Source: Frankiales bacterium (lineage in GTDB: Bacteria; Actinomycetota; Actinomycetes; JAFAQI01). From it: DNA of 5,982 nt. Positions 4,924 through 5,982 of this stretch are shown here, one piece after another (the stretch's first letter is position 1; every line of letters begins with the position of its first letter). Under the pieces are notes generated by a model. That model had not been told where the DNA came from. It made no database searches and was given only the letters and a program-made list of their open reading frames with translations. The stretch covers positions 1 to 5,982 of the forward strand of contig JAFAQI010000366.1 in the NCBI GenBank assembly GCA_019246495.1, in the 5' to 3' direction. The position numbers and the translations under genes are program-made.

Positions 4924-5982
4924 TGCCGACGCTGACGCCCGAGGAACAGCGCTACGTCGCGACGATCGCGGAGTTCGTCGACCGCGAGGTGCGGCCGGTC
5001 GCCCGCGACCTCGAGCACGCGAACACCTATCCCGGTGACCTGATCGACCGGATGAAGGCGCTCGGCGTCTTCGGTCTTGCGATCCCCGAGGACTTCGGCG
5101 GCTCCCGGCCGTCCACGCCGTGCTTCGCCGAGGTCACCGCCGAGCTCGCCCGCGGTTGGATGAGCCTCGCCGGCGCGATGGGCACGCACTCGGTCGTCAG
5201 CTCGCTGATCGTCTCGTTCGGCACGGACGAGCAGCGCCGCGGCTGGCTGCCCCGGCTCGCGACCGGCGAGGTACGCGCCGCCATGGCGCTGACCGAACCC
5301 GGCGGCGGCTCCGACCTGCAGGCGATGCGCACCGTCGCCCACCGGCAGCCCGACGGCTCCTACGTCGTCTCCGGCTCCAAGACCTGGATCACCAACGCGC
5401 GCCGAGCGGGCCTCATCGCCCTGTTGTGCAAGACCGACCCGGCCGCGTCGCCCGCGCACCGCGGCGTTTCGCTGCTGCTCATCGAGCCAGGTGACGGGTT
5501 CACGGTCTCGCGGGACCTGCCCAAGCTCGGCTACAAGGGCGTCGAGACCTGCGAGCTCGCGTTCGACGGCTACGTCGCGCCGGCCGAGGCCTTGCTCGGC
5601 GGCGAGGAAGGACAGGGCTTCGCGCAGATGATGCGCGGGCTCGAGCTCGGCCGGATCCAGGTCGCCGCCCGCGCGGTCGGCGTCGCCCGCGCGGCCGTCG
5701 ACGACGCGGTCGCCTACGCCCAGCAGCGCGAGTCATTCGGCGTACCGATCTGGGAGCACCAGGCGGTCGGGCACCTGCTCGCGACGATGGCGACGAAGAC
5801 CGAGGCGGCGCGGCATCTGGTCGCCGCTGCGGCCGAGCGCTACGACTCGGGGGAGCGGTGCGATCTCGAGGCCGGCATGGCGAAGCTGTTCGCGTCGGAG
5901 ACCTGCCTCGAGGTCACCGCCGACGCGATGCGCGTGCACGGTGGCTATGGCTACTCACCGGAGTACGACGTCGAGCGCTATT
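4923..5982 (+). CDS. Acyl-CoA dehydrogenase, C-terminus cut off by window edge
   Basis: The first 353 residues of an FAD enzyme that oxidises acyl-CoA to 2-enoyl-CoA and passes electrons to electron-transferring flavoprotein. The N-terminal helical domain (1-118, with IPEDFGGS at 54-61) is followed by the family signature AMALTEPGGGSDLQAM (120-135), a beta domain with YVVSGSKTWITNA (147-159) containing the flavin-contact WIT, and the C-terminal helices with QQRESFGVPIWEHQAV (267-282) and MRVHGGYGYSPEYDVERY (336-353). The missing 25-35 residues should include the IYEGT-type end; the catalytic glutamate position cannot be checked. The ATG at 4923 gives a standard N-terminus (TPEEQRYVATIAEFVDREV), but there is no Shine-Dalgarno nearby; CACACT (4911-4916), one mismatch from TAnnnT, would allow a leaderless transcript. 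The substrate (short, branched or other chain) is not determinable. The gene is separated from bldC by 168 nt and is probably its own unit. Confidence 0.93.
   Translation, partial: MPTLTPEEQRYVATIAEFVDREVRPVARDLEHANTYPGDLIDRMKALGVFGLAIPEDFGGSRPSTPCFAEVTAELARGWMSLAGAMGTHSVVSSLIVSFGTDEQRRGWLPRLATGEVRAAMALTEPGGGSDLQAMRTVAHRQPDGSYVVSGSKTWITNARRAGLIALLCKTDPAASPAHRGVSLLLIEPGDGFTVSRDLPKLGYKGVETCELAFDGYVAPAEALLGGEEGQGFAQMMRGLELGRIQVAARAVGVARAAVDDAVAYAQQRESFGVPIWEHQAVGHLLATMATKTEAARHLVAAAAERYDSGERCDLEAGMAKLFASETCLEVTADAMRVHGGYGYSPEYDVERY

Noticed and set aside
4509..5459. 316-residue open frame on the minus strand across bldC and the acyl-CoA dehydrogenase
   Set aside because: It runs antisense through two recognisable genes and the gap between them; its translation is low-complexity Arg/Gly/Ala with no motif.

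Overview
The window is GC-rich throughout and carries actinobacterial marker genes: a DUF3073 protein, an amino-acid dehydrogenase of the Leu/Val type and BldC. The source is therefore a high-GC actinomycete-like bacterium; genus cannot be set from this stretch alone. From memory, Streptomyces coelicolor carries the order DUF3073 gene, valine dehydrogenase, a conserved hypothetical gene and bldC (around SCO4088-SCO4091). The same four genes occur here in the same order and relative orientation, so positions 2046-4754 look like a conserved chromosomal block.

Layout. Positions 1-2003 (minus strand) hold three genes read right to left: an alpha/beta-hydrolase fused to a LuxR-type DNA-binding domain (2003-963), a class I SAM-dependent methyltransferase (898-203), and the first 70 codons of a luciferase-like (probably F420-dependent) oxidoreductase (210-1, cut by the window edge). 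The last two overlap by 8 nt. A 49-bp nested inverted repeat lies between the regulator and the methyltransferase. This part appears less GC-rich than the rest. Positions 2046-2234 (minus) encode the 62-residue DUF3073 protein and 2346-3416 (minus) the valine/leucine-type dehydrogenase. A 103-bp divergent promoter region (3417-3519) separates it from a conserved protein of unknown function (3520-4380, plus). bldC follows at 4545-4754 (plus) behind a 164-bp leader with long-range base pairing. A truncated acyl-CoA dehydrogenase gene runs from 4923 to the right edge (plus).

How they may work together. The regulator-hydrolase, methyltransferase and oxidoreductase look like a small regulated tailoring or catabolic cassette: a protein that may bind or cleave a small ester-like or hydrophobic molecule sits next to a methyl-transfer enzyme and a flavin-type oxidoreductase. 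The dehydrogenase deaminates branched-chain amino acids to 2-oxo acids. The acyl-CoA dehydrogenase acts on acyl-CoAs and could, though this is not shown, lie further down the same route. BldC is a small developmental DNA-binding protein. No gap between genes exceeds 300 bases. I found no tRNA, rRNA, CRISPR array, insertion sequence or attachment site. The best candidates for something undescribed are the hydrolase-LuxR cassette with its palindrome and the structured bldC leader.
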